The notes under the pieces: model-generated
Database searches by the model: none
Told to the model about the DNA's origin: nothing
Seen by the model: only the letters and a program-made list of their open reading frames with translations
Translations under genes and position numbers: made by a program
DNA from: CAZVPF01 sp964628195
GTDB taxonomy: Bacteria > Planctomycetota > Phycisphaerae > Sedimentisphaerales > Anaerohalosphaeraceae
Direction: 5' to 3'
DNA length: 6,133 bases
Assembly: GCA_964628195.1 (NCBI GenBank)
Contig: CAZVPF010000085.1
Coordinates: 1 to 6,133 of the forward strand
Shown: one piece after another, positions 1 through 6,133 of the stretch
Layout: the number at the start of each line of letters is the position of its first letter
Position numbering within the stretch: position 1 is the stretch's first letter

Positions 1-1414
1 TTTCTGTGTCATTTTTCACAGCGAACTGCGGCAGTAGACCATTTGCCAAATGGGGTTTTACGTGTTCTTGCTTAATAAGACATTCCTTGAGCCTGTTTTT
101 AGTCTTGTGATGCTGTTGCTGTGAGGCAAGATTAGTTTTTTCCTTCGGGTCACTTTCAAGATCAAAAAGCTGCTCTGCGGGTCCTTCAGGGAAATAAATA
201 TACTTCCACCTGCCGTCGGTAATTGCGAGGAACCTCAGAAATTGTTTCTCGTTTTCATCTCTTCCTGCAGTTGAAAAAACGAGCGAATGCCTGGGAGCCA
301 CATTTCCGCATGCAAGGTCGATCAGATCGATGCCGTCTGTTTTATCACCCGGTTTTCCTCCTGCGGCATTTAACAGAGTGGGCATTATATCTGCATGTGT
401 TACAAGGCTGTCTATAGTTTCGCCGGAAATCCTCCCTGGCCGGCTTTTGGGCAGTTTAATTACAAAAGGGACATGTGCCGAAGGCTCGTGCGGATAAAGT
501 TTCGCGCCGGTTTTGAAGTCGCCGAGGTATTCGCCGTGATCCGAAGTATAAATTATTAACGTATTGTCAAACTCGCCTTTGTCCTGAAGGGCGGCGAAAA
601 TGCGGCCCATATTGTAGTCGACCTGTGTTATAAGCCCGTAATAAGCGGCGCGGGCTTTTTTGATAATGCATCCGGGCACAAGGTCGTAGGAGAACCGCTG
701 GCGCAGCCGCATGAACTCCACTGGGCAGTTAGCGTCCTGGGCCCACTCGGCACTGATAGGTGCGGGAATATTCTCATCGAGATACATCGAATAGTAAGGC
801 TCGGGCGGGTCAAGAGGGGGGTGCGGTTTGCTGAATGAGCACCACAGAAAGTAAGGTCTCGAAGGGTCCCGCCTTTGCTGTATATATTCAAGGCTCTTTT
901 CGGCGATCCAGGAAGTCAGCGTCATGCTCTCTGGCACAGTGGCCATTGTTGGATATAGTTCGTTCTGCCCCAGGCCGTGTCGCATGGGCTGTAAGGGATG
1001 CCCCTTTCCGGCCATCTCATTATAATAATCGGCAGGAAGAATCATCTCCTCAAAACCGTGTCTTACACGTTCCGGGCCGAAATGCATTTTGCCGATAGCG
1101 GCGGTTTGGTAGCCTTCGGCCCTTAGCGCTGCAGGCAGTGTTTCGGTATGCCCCATCACGCTCGAAGTTTGCCCGTTTGTCAAAAGGCCGTGATTGAGCC
1201 CGTATTTTCCAGTCATGATGCTTGTTCTGGCTGGTACACATAACGGACAATCGGCGTATGCTTTCGTGAAAGTTATGCCGTCCCGGCAGAGGTGGTCATA
1301 ATGCGGCGTGCGGAGAAAATCGGGCCTGTCCGGACCGACCGTATCATACCTTTGCTGGTCGGTTGTTATCAGTATTATGTTCGGTTTCGGGTTCACTTTT
1401 TCGTCTCGGTTCAT
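1..1414 (-). CDS. Cys-type sulfatase / phosphonate monoester hydrolase-like enzyme, 3' end cut by window edge
   Basis: Hydrolase of the alkaline phosphatase superfamily, predicted to cleave a sulfate (or phosphate/phosphonate) ester. The gene is open from ATG 1414 to the left edge: 471 codons and no stop. The motif C59-V-P-A-R63 followed by T68-G69 is the CxPxR...TG signature whose Cys is oxidised to formylglycine. Other visible elements are ITTDQQR (D19, Q20), GKMHFG (K109, H111), SFSKPHPP (193-200), SDHGE (D292, H293) and K305 with H309. The D-Q...D-H metal set resembles phosphonate monoester hydrolases and choline-sulfatase-like enzymes more than the classical D-D...D-N set. The closing part, with FDLESDPKEKTNLA, is typical of sulfatase C-termini, so little is missing. 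No signal peptide, so probably cytoplasmic. There is no clear ribosome site; the start lies 7 bp after the upstream stop, which suggests translational coupling. An in-frame ATG at 1474 would add 20 residues with no hydrophobic stretch. Family sure, substrate unknown. Confidence 0.93.
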   Translation of the reverse strand, partial: MNRDEKVNPKPNIILITTDQQRYDTVGPDRPDFLRTPHYDHLCRDGITFTKAYADCPLCVPARTSIMTGKYGLNHGLLTNGQTSSVMGHTETLPAALRAEGYQTAAIGKMHFGPERVRHGFEEMILPADYYNEMAGKGHPLQPMRHGLGQNELYPTMATVPESMTLTSWIAEKSLEYIQQRRDPSRPYFLWCSFSKPHPPLDPPEPYYSMYLDENIPAPISAEWAQDANCPVEFMRLRQRFSYDLVPGCIIKKARAAYYGLITQVDYNMGRIFAALQDKGEFDNTLIIYTSDHGEYLGDFKTGAKLYPHEPSAHVPFVIKLPKSRPGRISGETIDSLVTHADIMPTLLNAAGGKPGDKTDGIDLIDLACGNVAPRHSLVFSTAGRDENEKQFLRFLAITDGRWKYIYFPEGPAEQLFDLESDPKEKTNLASQQQHHKTKNRLKECLIKQEHVKPHLANGLLPQFAVKNDTE

Positions 1415-1421
1415 TTCAACA

Positions 1422-2495
1422 TTAACAGTATTTCGCGAGCAGTTTTTCAGCCCTGTCTCGCTGGGAAATATCATCGTAAATATGATAAACAATATTGTCG
1501 GCCCTGCCGATCTGGTCGGTTATGATATCGAGCGTCTCATCGAAAGGTTTTTCTGAAAGCGGCGACAATATCTGTATTTTTTTTCCGGCTTCAGATATTT
1601 TTTTATAAACTTCTGGCCAGTTGGTTGCATCCGCCGAGCCTGCGCCGGGTATCCACTGAACTCCTTTCAATGACTCTATTTCGAGCAGGCTGTCAAGGTG
1701 AACAAGCTGGCCCGGCCCGTCGAGATGATAGAATGCATTCGTTAGTTTATCGCACGTACTTTGAAGCTCGGGCTTCACGAACTTCTCGAACATATCCGGT
1801 CCGATCATATAGCAAAAGTCGCACTGAAGCATGTAATGCGGCTGTGTGGAGAAGATGCCCGCCCACGCGCAACATCCGGGGTTGACGCCTGAGGTAAGTT
1901 TATCGAATTCGGTGAAGTATCTCCACCACATGTCATGGGCCTTCCAAGTCAGCCGCTCAACTTCATCCGGGCTGTCGTAAAGATCGAGCAGCAGTTTTTC
2001 GCCCGGTCGAAAAGAGGCAAGTATATCGAGATTGCCGCCCAGGTCGGTTAGACCAATCTGAACTCCACCTTTCCAGCGGTCAAGTCCGGCAGCGATGATA
2101 TCCCTGATCCGCCTGTACCATTTGTTATCGGTTGAGAATGAGAAATCAATCTCGCCGATCGGCTTGATCTGCTGCGGTTCGAACCAGACAGTTTCCTGGC
2201 CGTTATTAAGCTCGGCCCCGAGAAAAGCGGCGATAACACCCGGCCCGAAGTTCGGCCAGACCCGCGGAAAGGCGTCTCCCATGTGCTCTGTTGCATCGAG
2301 TTGAATTTCCCAGTCGTCCAGTATTTTCCCCGGCGGCACTTCAAGGGGATAGAAAGACTGAAAATTGAACATTTTTACATCAGGCCGTTTATTAAGACGG
2401 ACCTGGATCAGCGGCCGGTCAAGCTTACCCTGCCACCAGAGATCACTGTCAGATCTTATCTTATTCCATTGCTGATTTGAAAATATAAAAGACAT
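1422..2495 (-). CDS. URO-D/MtaA-fold protein (uroporphyrinogen decarboxylase family, divergent)
   Basis: A 357-residue soluble protein of the uroporphyrinogen decarboxylase / corrinoid methyltransferase (MtaA, CmuA) superfamily. Seen in the sequence: an N-terminal segment LWWQGKLDRPLI (19-30); LGGNLDILASFRPGEKLLLD (152-171) followed by SPDEVERL (175-182), as in the URO-D core; a segment CDFCYMIGPDMFEKFVKPEL (225-244) matching the family's 'SPxxFxxFxxP' helix; and YHLDGPGQLVHLD (256-268), where H257 and D259 sit where MtaA-type proteins carry the His-x-Cys zinc ligands. The last part (about 275-357) completes the barrel. It is unlikely to be the haem enzyme HemE: no HemE N-terminal substrate-binding motif is seen, and the gene sits among glycan genes. 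Its reaction is unknown; methyl transfer or demethylation is only a guess from the fold. The start has a strong ribosome site and no signal peptide is present, so it is probably cytoplasmic. Fold assignment fairly sure, function not. Confidence 0.85.
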   Translation of the reverse strand: MSFIFSNQQWNKIRSDSDLWWQGKLDRPLIQVRLNKRPDVKMFNFQSFYPLEVPPGKILDDWEIQLDATEHMGDAFPRVWPNFGPGVIAAFLGAELNNGQETVWFEPQQIKPIGEIDFSFSTDNKWYRRIRDIIAAGLDRWKGGVQIGLTDLGGNLDILASFRPGEKLLLDLYDSPDEVERLTWKAHDMWWRYFTEFDKLTSGVNPGCCAWAGIFSTQPHYMLQCDFCYMIGPDMFEKFVKPELQSTCDKLTNAFYHLDGPGQLVHLDSLLEIESLKGVQWIPGAGSADATNWPEVYKKISEAGKKIQILSPLSEKPFDETLDIITDQIGRADNIVYHIYDDISQRDRAEKLLAKYC

Positions 2496-2501
2496 TCACT
2501 T

Positions 2502-2507
2502 CACCTT
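2502..2507 (-). promoter_or_regulatory. Ribosome binding site of the URO-D-fold gene
   Basis: AAGGTG on the minus strand, 6 nt before ATG 2495. This near-ideal Shine-Dalgarno sequence fixes the start and suggests the gene is well translated. The rest of the 54-bp gap up to the preceding stop is AT-rich with no hairpin resembling a terminator. Confidence 0.8.
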
Positions 2508-2549
2508 AAAACATTTGTAATAAAATACATGCTTGAATTATTCTTAAAA

Positions 2550-4703
2550 CTATTCAGGCGACACAACAACTATAGCCCATTGTGCCAATGCCGGCACCGA
2601 AACTTCCGTAATGCCGTCTTTCATATCAACCGTATAGTTCCTGTCCTCCTGTTTGTCATTGAACAACATGCGAATTTTCAGTTTTCCTGTTCGGCTGAAA
2701 AAGCGGTTTTTTATGAAAAGATTGAAAGGTCTGGGCCAGCCATTCCACTCGACCAGGTGTATGACCGCATCGCTCCCATACTGGCCGGGCTTTGCGCGAA
2801 CCGATGTGATGACATCCGTACTGCCTCCCAGCGTGTAAACAGGGGGTTCGCTATAGCAGTGATCGTCGGTAAGGTCATACCCGCCGACGTAAGCGGACTG
2901 GTAGTCGTCAAAATATTTTGCGTTGTCACGGACAAACTTGAAAAGGTAGGCATAGTCTTCAGGCTCGCCGAAAAACCGTACATTTCCACGCGGCTGAAAC
3001 TGATCCCATGGCACCTGCATGTGCCCGCCGAGAGCGTAACTTGCCGCGACGCCTTTTCTTGTCATGATTTCCAACTGCGGGAACTCCCTGCCCCAGTCCT
3101 TTATATTACTAACCGAACTTACAACCGGGGTTGTAAAAAGCTGTCTTTTACCGAGCCTGGTCGCCTCGCGTATTCTGTTATAAAGGTATCCCGGTACGAC
3201 CCGGCTTTCGTGGAGTTCACCGATGGCGAAATCAAATTGTTCGACCGGCTTGACCTGGTGGTAAAAATGCAGTGTATTTACAGATATGAAGACTTCCCTT
3301 CCAGCGTATTGTTCGAGTTCAGACATGACTGATTTAAAGAAATCTTTCGTGCTTTGCCGTGAAAACTCTGCGTAATATTCGTAAAGCTCTTTCGCAGCGT
3401 TGTGGACATCCTGGTCCTTTACATTATTCAATACATAATCCCGCATATTGAACCACTTTACGCCCATAAGGTCGTCCTTGCCGTCGAAATACACCGCGGG
3501 TTTACCTCTCAGGCCGTTAGACTTGAAAGTCGGCGCATCGGCCTTTCGGCCGTTTTGCAATTTCATATCCGCGGAATAACCGTCCATATCTCCAAAGCCC
3601 GGCCAATGTGTTACAGCGTCACCGTCTTTATATTTCGTTAGCCTGGCGGCACTGAGCCACAGTTTGGTGCATTGCTTAAAATCTTCAGGCAGATGCGGCA
3701 ATGAAGGATTACTGGTGGTGATGCTGTGTTTCCGGGCGAGAAAATTTTCCACACCCTCACGCTCACTGTCGCTTAGTTTCCGGTCGATCACCATTATTTC
3801 AGCTATGTAAACCGGGTCGTTTTTATCCGGCCCAAACGGAAGCAAAAAGTCCCCGTCCCAGCCTGATACGGAAAACGGGTCAGTATTATTTTTCGACTGA
3901 ACTTTACCGTTGTTGTATATTTCAAGTACGGAGTCTCCATTTAAGATATAGGTCTTAACGGAAGCTGTTGTTTCAAAACCGCTGACGAGTATCACGGTAA
4001 AATCTGAGTCGGCTGTTAAAAAGGTCTTGCAGAAGTTATTGCTGCCGTACCTGTCCAGCCAGCTTTTGTCATGCTCAAGCAGATAACTGTGAAACTTGAA
4101 TATGCATTCTTCGCAGAAACACCCTGGGGCGTGGTGGTACGGATTATCCGGGTTGCTGTTTTCGCGAAAGCCTATCGACCCGCCGTTCATTGGTGAATCG
4201 TCCTGGTGGAAGACATAATAACCGTTATCTACGTAAGACTTTGCATGTGTAAGCCATACTTTCTTGTATTCGGGCTGATTGGCACAGCCAAGCCACATAT
4301 TCGGCCATATCATCCACGGCGCGGTGATATTTTTGCCGTGCACATCCACTTGGCGCCCCTTCGTTGTCAGTTCGGTATCCAGTCCGTCCGGCAGCGTGCT
4401 GTTGAGCGAGGGCTGAAGTTTCAGCCCGGCTTTGCGAACATCCTGCATCCATTCTTTGTCGTCACGCGGATATACCCAGTCCAGGCGTGTAACATGAAAT
4501 GCCTCCGCTGCCATGATTGAGTTCGTGGCGACCGTGCTGCCTTTGTGCGGGTGGAGCGTTCGCATACTTACGTCACTCAGTTTCGGCATGTATTCGGGGA
4601 TATCTGTTTTCTGCGCTTTGTCGTAGACTGTTTCGGCAAGACAAATAGAAGAGAAAACAATCAAAGATACGGCAGTAAATTTTATACAATGAGACGCAGA
4701 CAT
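2550..4703 (-). CDS. Exported TIM-barrel glycoside-hydrolase-like protein interrupted by a LamG-like module
   Basis: A 717-residue protein probably acting outside the cytoplasm on a glycan. Residues 1-23 form a signal peptide (K8, hydrophobic 9-22, likely cut after A23; no good lipobox). Residues ~45-220 and ~413-610 read as one (beta/alpha)8-type barrel: DWVYP (75-79), HQDDSP (166-171), a cysteine cluster CFCEEC (195-200), then after the interruption KELYEYYAEF (438-447), VSVN (474-477), GELHES (495-500) and GGHMQVPWDQF (559-569). Residues ~640-717 look like a C-terminal beta domain ending in ALAQWAIVVV. D168, D169 and E495 are possible catalytic acids, by inference only. Residues ~222-412 are a LamG/concanavalin-like module, apparently with its halves swapped. 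A ribosome site precedes ATG 4703, 35 bp after the regulator stop. I could not place it in a numbered glycosidase family; enzyme activity is inferred from the fold-like pattern and the neighbours. Confidence 0.85.
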   Translation of the reverse strand: MSASHCIKFTAVSLIVFSSICLAETVYDKAQKTDIPEYMPKLSDVSMRTLHPHKGSTVATNSIMAAEAFHVTRLDWVYPRDDKEWMQDVRKAGLKLQPSLNSTLPDGLDTELTTKGRQVDVHGKNITAPWMIWPNMWLGCANQPEYKKVWLTHAKSYVDNGYYVFHQDDSPMNGGSIGFRENSNPDNPYHHAPGCFCEECIFKFHSYLLEHDKSWLDRYGSNNFCKTFLTADSDFTVILVSGFETTASVKTYILNGDSVLEIYNNGKVQSKNNTDPFSVSGWDGDFLLPFGPDKNDPVYIAEIMVIDRKLSDSEREGVENFLARKHSITTSNPSLPHLPEDFKQCTKLWLSAARLTKYKDGDAVTHWPGFGDMDGYSADMKLQNGRKADAPTFKSNGLRGKPAVYFDGKDDLMGVKWFNMRDYVLNNVKDQDVHNAAKELYEYYAEFSRQSTKDFFKSVMSELEQYAGREVFISVNTLHFYHQVKPVEQFDFAIGELHESRVVPGYLYNRIREATRLGKRQLFTTPVVSSVSNIKDWGREFPQLEIMTRKGVAASYALGGHMQVPWDQFQPRGNVRFFGEPEDYAYLFKFVRDNAKYFDDYQSAYVGGYDLTDDHCYSEPPVYTLGGSTDVITSVRAKPGQYGSDAVIHLVEWNGWPRPFNLFIKNRFFSRTGKLKIRMLFNDKQEDRNYTVDMKDGITEVSVPALAQWAIVVVSPE
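3468..4040 (-). other. LamG-like (concanavalin-type) insert in permuted order within the 717-residue protein
   Basis: Residues ~222-328 (DNA 3720-4040) match the second half of planctomycete LamG modules: SDFTVILVSG (233-242), a turn-rich middle, then VYIAEIMVIDRKLSDSEREG (298-317) and VENFLARKH (318-326), normally the end of the module. Residues ~337-412 (DNA 3468-3695) match the first half: LPEDFKQCTKLWLSAARL (338-355), KDGDAVTHWPGFGD (359-372), APTFKSNGLRGKPAVYFDGK (390-409) and DDLM. The usual order is the reverse. Such modules commonly bind sugars. Module type fairly sure; the permutation is my reading from remembered family patterns. Confidence 0.65.
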
Positions 4704-4707
4704 ATTT

Positions 4708-4711
4708 TCCT
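4708..4711 (-). promoter_or_regulatory. Ribosome binding site of the glycosidase-like gene
   Basis: AGGA within AAAGGAAAAT on the minus strand, 4 nt before ATG 4703. It supports this start, which is also the one that gives a complete signal peptide. The same 35-bp gap has a 10-bp AT palindrome GTATATATAC (4716-4725), too simple to call a promoter or operator. Confidence 0.7.
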
Positions 4712-4738
4712 TTCTGTATATATACCTTGGTTTGAAAT

Positions 4739-5911
4739 TCAGCTGTTCGGGACTTGTTTATTGCGGAATTCGTTTGGGCTTATTCCCCGCATCTTTTTGA
4801 AGAATCTCGCAAGGTTCTGCTCTCCAGAAAAATTGAGCTTTTCGGCTATCTGGCTTATCGACATATTCGTTTCAAGCAGAAATTGCTCCACGAGAGAGTA
4901 TCGTGCCCTGTTGATTTCGTCATATATCGACCGATTAAGATATTTCTTGAACTTTCGCTGAAGCACCCGCCGGGAAATGTATACGGCATCGGCAATATCC
5001 TGCACCCTTATGGGGTTGCGGGCGTTTTTGCGGATGTACCTTATTGCTTCGACGATGTCCTGTTCGGAGACAGCCAAAGTGTTAGTCGACTGCCGCGCAA
5101 AGAGCCTCAGGGGTTCGAGCTCGATATTTCTGTCGCCCATTTTTTCTTTTTCCCTTATTATGTTGTCGAGCAGACGAGCCGCTTCGTAGCCCGCTTTTTC
5201 ATTGTTGATGGCGATGCTCGACAAGGGTGGGTGACAGAGATTGCATATAAGTTCATCATTGTCCGAGCCGATGATAGCGACCTCATCGGGAACCTTTATA
5301 TTTTCAATTTTGCAAATTTCCAGAACCTCTCTGCCCAGGTCATCGTTGCAGGTCATAATCCCTACAGGTTTTGTCAAGCTGTTCAGCCATTTGACGATCT
5401 TGGCGTGCTCCCTGCTTGCCGAGCCGGCCTTTATCTTTGACTTGAGATCGAGAGCTCTTACTGTAAACCCGGTTTTTTCCACGGTGTTTATAAATCCGTC
5501 TTTCCTGCCCCTCGACCAGCAAAATTCATCAAACCCGCAGAAAGCAAAATTTTTCAGGCCGCATGCCGCCAGGTGCCGGGCCGCCATTTTACCGCTTTGA
5601 TGCCAGCCGCCAATTACATTTGGAACCCCCTCAACGACTTCAGTATGCGCGGAAATGACGAACGGAGTTTTGTCAGAATCAAGATAATCTCTTAATTTCT
5701 CATATAGTGCACCTGCAATAAAAACTCCGTCAAACTTGTTTTTGAGAAGGTAGTTGTAACTGCTGATACGTGTGCTTCGATAAAACGGGTCCTCTTTCTG
5801 GAGTATCCAGTTGGTGTTCAGGTTGGCATATTTGGCAATGCCGAGAATAAACCCCCTCTCCGCACCGCGGGAGTCGGAGTGCATTATAAGAATGTTTTTC
5901 GTGTCGCTCAT
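4739..5911 (-). CDS. XylR-type AraC-family transcriptional regulator with LacI-type sugar-sensing domain
   Basis: A 390-residue cytoplasmic DNA-binding regulator, close to the 392 residues of E. coli XylR. Residues ~5-270 form a periplasmic-binding-protein-like sensor: NILIMHSDSRGAERGF at the start, GVFIAG, HLAACGLKNFAFCGF, CNDDLGREVLE, PDEVAIIGSDNDELICNL, then PPLSSIAINNEKAGYEAARL. The segment GSDNDEL...LSSI mirrors GIDNEEL...LSSV in E. coli XylR. Residues ~285-385 carry the AraC domain: first helix-turn-helix VQDIADAVYISRRVLQRKF (303-321), second ISQIAEKLNFSGEQNLARFF (352-371), then the SPNEFRN end. It probably activates the operon it heads, on binding a sugar. ATG 5911 was chosen because it puts the first strand at the same place as in E. 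coli XylR; ATG 5929 and TTG 5950 are in frame, and none of the three has a good ribosome site. Inducer unknown. Confidence 0.93.
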   Translation of the reverse strand: MSDTKNILIMHSDSRGAERGFILGIAKYANLNTNWILQKEDPFYRSTRISSYNYLLKNKFDGVFIAGALYEKLRDYLDSDKTPFVISAHTEVVEGVPNVIGGWHQSGKMAARHLAACGLKNFAFCGFDEFCWSRGRKDGFINTVEKTGFTVRALDLKSKIKAGSASREHAKIVKWLNSLTKPVGIMTCNDDLGREVLEICKIENIKVPDEVAIIGSDNDELICNLCHPPLSSIAINNEKAGYEAARLLDNIIREKEKMGDRNIELEPLRLFARQSTNTLAVSEQDIVEAIRYIRKNARNPIRVQDIADAVYISRRVLQRKFKKYLNRSIYDEINRARYSLVEQFLLETNMSISQIAEKLNFSGEQNLARFFKKMRGISPNEFRNKQVPNS

Positions 5912-5934
5912 ACGAAAAGTGTATCCCATTTCGT

Positions 5935-5956
5935 TTGTAAATACAATCAATTACAA
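5935..5956. repeat. Inverted repeat TTGTAA-N10-TTACAA in the regulator leader
   Basis: Perfect 6-bp arms TTGTAA (5935-5940) and TTACAA (5951-5956) with 10 nt between. It lies just upstream of the regulator start codons and overlaps the TTG at 5950. It could be an operator for a dimeric protein or a weak A/U-rich mRNA hairpin. Short arms in AT-rich DNA can also arise by chance. Confidence 0.35.
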
Positions 5957-5982
5957 CCGTAAACGTGTAATATATTGATACT

Positions 5983-6000
5983 CTTAAAGAATGTTTTAAG
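5983..6000. repeat. Inverted repeat CTTAAA-N6-TTTAAG in the regulator leader
   Basis: Perfect 6-bp arms at 5983-5988 and 5995-6000 separated by 6 nt, inside the predicted untranslated leader. Possible protein site or weak stem; AT-rich, so chance is a real alternative. Confidence 0.25.
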
Positions 6001-6032
6001 TCCTAAGCTCTTTTTATATAAATAGTTAAATT

Positions 6033-6061
6033 ATTATAAGACGTGCCCTCTTTGTCGCGAA
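6033..6061 (-). promoter_or_regulatory. Candidate activator-dependent promoter for the operon
   Basis: Minus strand: consensus -10 TATAAT at 6033-6038 and, 17 nt away, the weak -35 TTCGCG at 6056-6061 (3 of 6 matches to TTGACA). The -35 lies inside the proximal 17-bp direct repeat (6051-6067), as expected for a promoter activated by an AraC-type protein bound over the -35. Predicted transcription start is near 6026, leaving a leader of about 100-115 nt before the regulator. Inference from motif and spacing only. Confidence 0.5.
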
Positions 6062-6088
6062 ATGAGCGAATTTTGGCACGTAATGAGC
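6051..6088. promoter_or_regulatory. AraC/XylR-type operator: two 17-bp direct repeats 4 bp apart
   Basis: Plus strand: TTTGTCGCGAAATGAGC (6051-6067) and TTTGGCACGTAATGAGC (6072-6088) agree at 14 of 17 positions (consensus TTTGNCNCGNAATGAGC), with gaat between. The 21-bp period, two helical turns, is the geometry known for the araI1-I2 half-sites bound by AraC-family dimers. Each half-site has room for the two helix-turn-helix motifs of one subunit. It lies upstream of the XylR-like gene and between two promoter candidates pointing apart. Most likely the binding site of that regulator. Confidence 0.65.
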
Positions 6089-6117
6089 TTGATTAACCCC
6101 GCCGATTTGTGCATAAT
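6089..6117 (+). promoter_or_regulatory. Candidate divergent promoter facing out of the window
   Basis: Plus strand: -35 TTGATT (6089-6094, 4 of 6 matches), 17-nt spacer, -10 CATAAT (6112-6117, 5 of 6). The -35 directly abuts the second direct repeat, which ends at 6088. This suggests a divergently transcribed gene beyond 6133 sharing the same operator. No gene is visible, because only 16 bases follow. Confidence 0.4.
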
Positions 6118-6133
6118 AAAAGTGTTATTTATT

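Noticed and set aside
1422..2495. Calling this gene hemE (haem biosynthesis)
   Set aside because: The HemE N-terminal signature is not seen, the His-x-Asp-Gly motif differs, and the neighbours are glycan genes.
2529..3332. 267-codon open frame on the plus strand
   Set aside because: It lies opposite the coding strand of the glycosidase-like gene, resembles no family I know, and has no ribosome site. The minus-strand frame has coherent family motifs throughout, so this is a shadow.
4716..4725. GTATATATAC palindrome between the regulator and the glycosidase-like gene, considered as an internal promoter or operator
   Set aside because: A simple alternating AT run; I found no convincing -35 at suitable spacing on the minus strand.
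4754..5440. 228-codon open frame on the plus strand
   Set aside because: Antisense to the helix-turn-helix and sensor parts of the regulator; no recognisable domain. The regulator reading on the other strand is unambiguous.
5983..6015. CTTAAA/TTTAAG stem followed at a distance by TTTTT on the plus strand, considered as a terminator
   Set aside because: The stem is short and wholly A/T-rich, the T-run begins about 10 nt after it, and no plus-strand gene ends here.
6041..6081. 7-bp inverted repeat ACGTGCC ... GGCACGT with a 27-nt loop, considered as a hairpin or terminator
   Set aside because: The loop is long, no T-run follows on either strand, and the arms overlap the direct repeats and promoter, which explain the region better.

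Overview
The window is one gene cluster on the minus strand, read from high to low coordinates, with a regulatory region at the right-hand end. It looks like a carbohydrate-utilisation locus from a bacterium of the Planctomycetes/Verrucomicrobia/Lentisphaerae group, perhaps a Phycisphaerae-like planctomycete. That guess rests on the gene combination, remembered from that group and not searched: a XylR-type AraC regulator, a secreted glycosidase-like protein with a LamG module, a divergent uroporphyrinogen-decarboxylase-fold protein and a one-domain sulfatase.

Layout in transcription order. 5912-6133 is non-coding. It holds a pair of 17-bp direct repeats set 4 bp apart (AraC-type operator geometry), a minus-strand promoter candidate whose weak -35 lies inside the proximal repeat, a plus-strand promoter candidate facing out of the window, and two short inverted repeats. 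4739-5911 encodes the XylR-like regulator (sugar-binding LacI-type domain plus AraC DNA-binding domain). 2550-4703 encodes an exported 717-residue TIM-barrel, glycoside-hydrolase-like protein whose barrel is interrupted by a LamG-like module with its halves in reversed order. 1422-2495 encodes a 357-residue URO-D/MtaA-fold protein. 1-1414 encodes a Cys-type sulfatase (alkaline phosphatase superfamily) that runs off the left edge, 471 residues without a stop.

Gene gaps are 35, 54 and 7 bp with no convincing terminator, so a single operon is likely. The inferred logic is that a sugar or glycoside bound by the regulator switches on its own operon and possibly a divergent gene to the right. The exported enzyme would act on an extracellular or periplasmic glycan. 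The sulfatase, which lacks a signal peptide, and the URO-D-fold protein would process an imported substituted sugar in the cytoplasm. No substrate can be named from sequence alone. No RNA genes, mobile elements or CRISPR arrays were seen.
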